The translations under genes and the position numbers were made by a program. The notes beneath the pieces were generated by a model. That model saw only the letters and a program-made list of their open reading frames with translations, was not told the DNA's origin and searched no databases. From Ignavibacteria bacterium (lineage in GTDB: Bacteria; Bacteroidota; Ignavibacteria; Kapaibacteriales; UBA961), in NCBI GenBank assembly GCA_016720145.1, contig JADJXV010000028.1, forward strand, positions 248,001 to 312,000: 64,000 nucleotides of DNA, given 5' to 3'. The number at the start of each line of letters is the position of its first letter. The stretch's first letter is position 1. Shown in pieces: positions 61,985 to 64,000 of the stretch.

Positions 61985-63892
61985 CTACCGTGCGATCATA
62001 AAACGTTCGGTCGTGAGACGGCTGCCAATCTGCGCCTGCACGACATACACACCGCTCGGAAGATTGTTGGTAGAAAAAGTAATGAGTTTTGTTGATTCTG
62101 TAATTTGTTGCGATAGAAGGAGATTACCCAAAACATCCGTTACGCGAAGAGAACCGCTGCCGGGATGCTCACCCACATACACCGATACATGGTCGGATGC
62201 AGGATTGGGATACACAGACATGGTTTCGTCGGTGAGGAGTTCATCTTCAACACCGGATAATTCCATATCAGTCGCAAATTCAAACATCGACGGCGTATTT
62301 GTCGTGGAATAAATCAGCGTTTGCGCGGTAAGAGAATCACCTGCTTCGTACATTTTTCCGCCATTATTCAAATTCACATCAAACATCGGAGAATTACTGC
62401 CACTGAGAATGATACCGATTCTGTGTCCAGGTTTGAAGGTGATACCAAGATCGTTGAGTTCGATCGTGGCAGAGTCCGGTGCATTTGGTGTGAGCAAGAG
62501 TTCGGAAGCGAGTGAACGTCGAAGTCGAAGCCGTTGAATGCCTTGCGTGAGAATAATCCACTTGCCATCAGGTTGGACATCACAAAGTCGGGCTGAGATG
62601 TCAGCGTCGGTGCGATTACACGTGAATTGTACTTTCACACGCGAAGTACCTAAAATTGCTATATCATACGTAAGCGGAGCAGTTGAATAAGCGAGTACAT
62701 CTTTACGAGTAAGTAGCGATTGCACATCTTGAGGACCGGTCTCGATTGATGGGGTAGCAGGATTAAATCGTGAACCTCCAATTGTAGGCACGGGTAGCTT
62801 AGCATCTGCAGTAAGTGTATCGGGGTCAACGGCTTTTATGTTGATAGGTGGCGCTTCAAAGTGTAGTTTTTTGCCTTCGCGAAAGTAGAGTTTGGCAGTC
62901 TTGGAGCCTACATTTTGCCATGAATTGGTAGAATTCCACGAATTATCACCCATCTGATAATACTTTACGGCGGGTTCACTTTCCCAATTATTATTCTCAC
63001 CACGAAGATAATAGTCAAAAAATCTCATCCCCATTTCTGTTGGCTCGCCGACGGCATTTGGAAAGTCGAGTATACCTTGCTTGGCTTGTCCGATATTGGA
63101 GTGTTGCCACGGACCGAAAAGTAGCTTGTGCTTGTATCGGACGCTTACATCGCTCTTGATAGTAATGTCTTGAAATGCACGCAGGACATCGCTCGGGAAA
63201 TGGTCGAACCACCCGCTGCACATAAACATGGGCACCGAAAATTGGTCGGAATTATCGGATTGATTTTCAGACACTTTCCATACATTGTCTTTAAGGGGAT
63301 GCGAAAGCACCAAGTCTTCGGTGATAAACCCTAGTCGTGCCAAACTTGAAGTATGTTCTTTGCGATAGACTCCACCATAATAAAAGTCCTCGTACTTGGT
63401 TTTGAAGTCCTTAATAAACGGTGCTGCGCACACGAGATGCGGCGGTTTTTGCGCTGCAGTCTGGAATTGAATTTGTCCTAATGCCGAGCCACCCCAGGTG
63501 CCGATTTTGCCATTGCACCAGGGTTGAATTGCCAGCCACTCTACGATATCATAGCCGTCTTGTCCGCGATTTGAGGGAGTTACATCGGCATTTTTATTGG
63601 CATAAAAGCCTCGCCAATCGACGATAACATAATTATACTTGGACGTGTCAAAGGGAATACCGGCGCCGCTTTGTCCGTCGAGATTTCGTAATGTAAGTCT
63701 GTAGATTCCTTTATTGTAAGGGGTTTGGATGAGAATTATCGGTTTGGGAGTCGTACTGTCACTCGCATACACATCAGCAAGAAGGAATTTTTTGGAAACG
63801 TCGGCGACGCGGGTGGGGATGGAGATTTCGCGATAGTTTTGAGCATTGAGGAGAGAAGCTGTCAGGAGAAAGACGATAGCGAGAATTTTCAT
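61985..63892 (-). CDS. T9SS CocE/NonD-family (X-Pro dipeptidyl-peptidase-like) hydrolase
   Basis: 635 residues from ATG 63892, the start of the signal peptide (MKILAIVFLLTASLLNAQ). I reject the 63934 start because the predicted -7 box lies at 63932-63939. Peptidase S15-like core: LLADVYASDS, IILIQTPYNKG, YVIVDWRGFYAN, DGYDIVEWLAIQPWCNGKIGTWGGSALG (nucleophile Ser), MFMCSGWFDHF (Asp region) and LLFGPWQHS (His). The C-terminal jelly-roll domain (about 330-560) is typical. Sorting domain about 560-635 (VYPNPASDHVSVYV ... VTDVLGNLL ... GVYVVQA). Cleaves an ester, amide or Xaa-Pro bond; substrate not inferable. Surface-attached. Confidence 0.88.
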   Translation of the reverse strand: MKILAIVFLLTASLLNAQNYREISIPTRVADVSKKFLLADVYASDSTTPKPIILIQTPYNKGIYRLTLRNLDGQSGAGIPFDTSKYNYVIVDWRGFYANKNADVTPSNRGQDGYDIVEWLAIQPWCNGKIGTWGGSALGQIQFQTAAQKPPHLVCAAPFIKDFKTKYEDFYYGGVYRKEHTSSLARLGFITEDLVLSHPLKDNVWKVSENQSDNSDQFSVPMFMCSGWFDHFPSDVLRAFQDITIKSDVSVRYKHKLLFGPWQHSNIGQAKQGILDFPNAVGEPTEMGMRFFDYYLRGENNNWESEPAVKYYQMGDNSWNSTNSWQNVGSKTAKLYFREGKKLHFEAPPINIKAVDPDTLTADAKLPVPTIGGSRFNPATPSIETGPQDVQSLLTRKDVLAYSTAPLTYDIAILGTSRVKVQFTCNRTDADISARLCDVQPDGKWIILTQGIQRLRLRRSLASELLLTPNAPDSATIELNDLGITFKPGHRIGIILSGSNSPMFDVNLNNGGKMYEAGDSLTAQTLIYSTTNTPSMFEFATDMELSGVEDELLTDETMSVYPNPASDHVSVYVGEHPGSGSLRVTDVLGNLLLSQQITESTKLITFSTNNLPSGVYVVQAQIGSRLTTERFMIAR

Positions 63893-63931
63893 GGAATTGC
63901 CTTCTAAAATTGAATGTAAGAATTTTGTGTG

Positions 63932-63939
63932 CAAATTTA
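63932..63939 (-). promoter_or_regulatory. Putative -7 box of the CocE/NonD gene
   Basis: Minus-strand TAAATTTG fits TAnnTTTG and predicts transcription start near 63925, about 33 bases before ATG 63892. No clear -33 within the window. Confidence 0.5.
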
Positions 63940-64000
63940 CGGCGCAGAGAGCAATTCGATTGCTGTTGGGTTTAGCGGGTGTAAAAATAGCTGGGGGAAT

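Overview
The window looks like chromosomal DNA from a member of the Bacteroidota/Chlorobiota/Ignavibacteriota/Kapabacteria assemblage. Evidence: about a dozen exported proteins end in a type A C-terminal sorting domain of the type IX secretion system (PNP...LxV.D.LG....G.Y.V.V...R); several genes are preceded by Bacteroidota-type promoter -7 boxes (TAnnTTTG), and the tRNA-Asn has a full TTTG-N19-TATTTTTG promoter; the families present (HIRAN, IgGFc-binding-like, Hydin/choice-of-anchor-D, BNR proteins) are typical. The species cannot be named from the sequence; a Kapabacteria/Ignavibacteria-like lineage is my best guess.

Layout. 0-2 kb: tail of an unknown gene, a HIRAN protein, a small exported protein and a LolA-like protein. 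2-5.6 kb: a restriction-modification locus on the minus strand with one methyltransferase, an interrupted GNAT-like gene and two tandem TdeIII-family endonucleases. 5.8-11.4 kb: S41 carboxy-terminal protease (frameshifted at its signal peptide), a VWA/OmpA/SPOR-like lipoprotein and a ClpB that consists only of the M-domain plus second AAA+ module. 11.4-15.5 kb: a secreted endonuclease/exonuclease/phosphatase protein between two MITE-like elements, a pirin, a palindromic repeat array and a VOC protein.

15.7-39.6 kb: the most unusual part. Two bacterial PH-domain membrane genes precede a ~1190-residue exported protein (A). This PH-plus-giant-protein block was tandemly duplicated (4.82 kb period): copy B is broken, a third PH copy is broken, and a divergent paralogue C (two homopolymer frameshifts) heads a tightly packed cluster C-D-E-F (giant FN3-like protein, kelch/Hydin protein, double-OmpA protein, Hydin protein). 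The duplication junctions retain the signal peptide of a lost D homologue joined to PH gene 1 at a 12-bp microhomology.

39.6-41.9 kb: a Fic protein with a winged-helix N-terminus, a Gln in place of the catalytic His, four 22-bp-phased AGCT sites at its promoter, and triple-hairpin repeat arrays on both sides. 42-50.6 kb: two IgGFc-binding-like T9SS paralogues and a BNR-repeat T9SS protein. 50.8-58.9 kb: a predicted outer-membrane protein, EttA, a BNR lipoprotein, a small exported protein, tRNA-Asn, a FemAB/BioF2-like acyltransferase and a YD-repeat protein. 58.9-63.9 kb: three minus-strand T9SS proteins (lectin/lyase-like, alpha/beta hydrolase, CocE/NonD hydrolase).

Several independent single-base indels in homopolymer runs (7.4, 16.9, 23.8, 26.0, 27.8, 28.5 kb) mean that either gene decay or consensus errors must be considered throughout.
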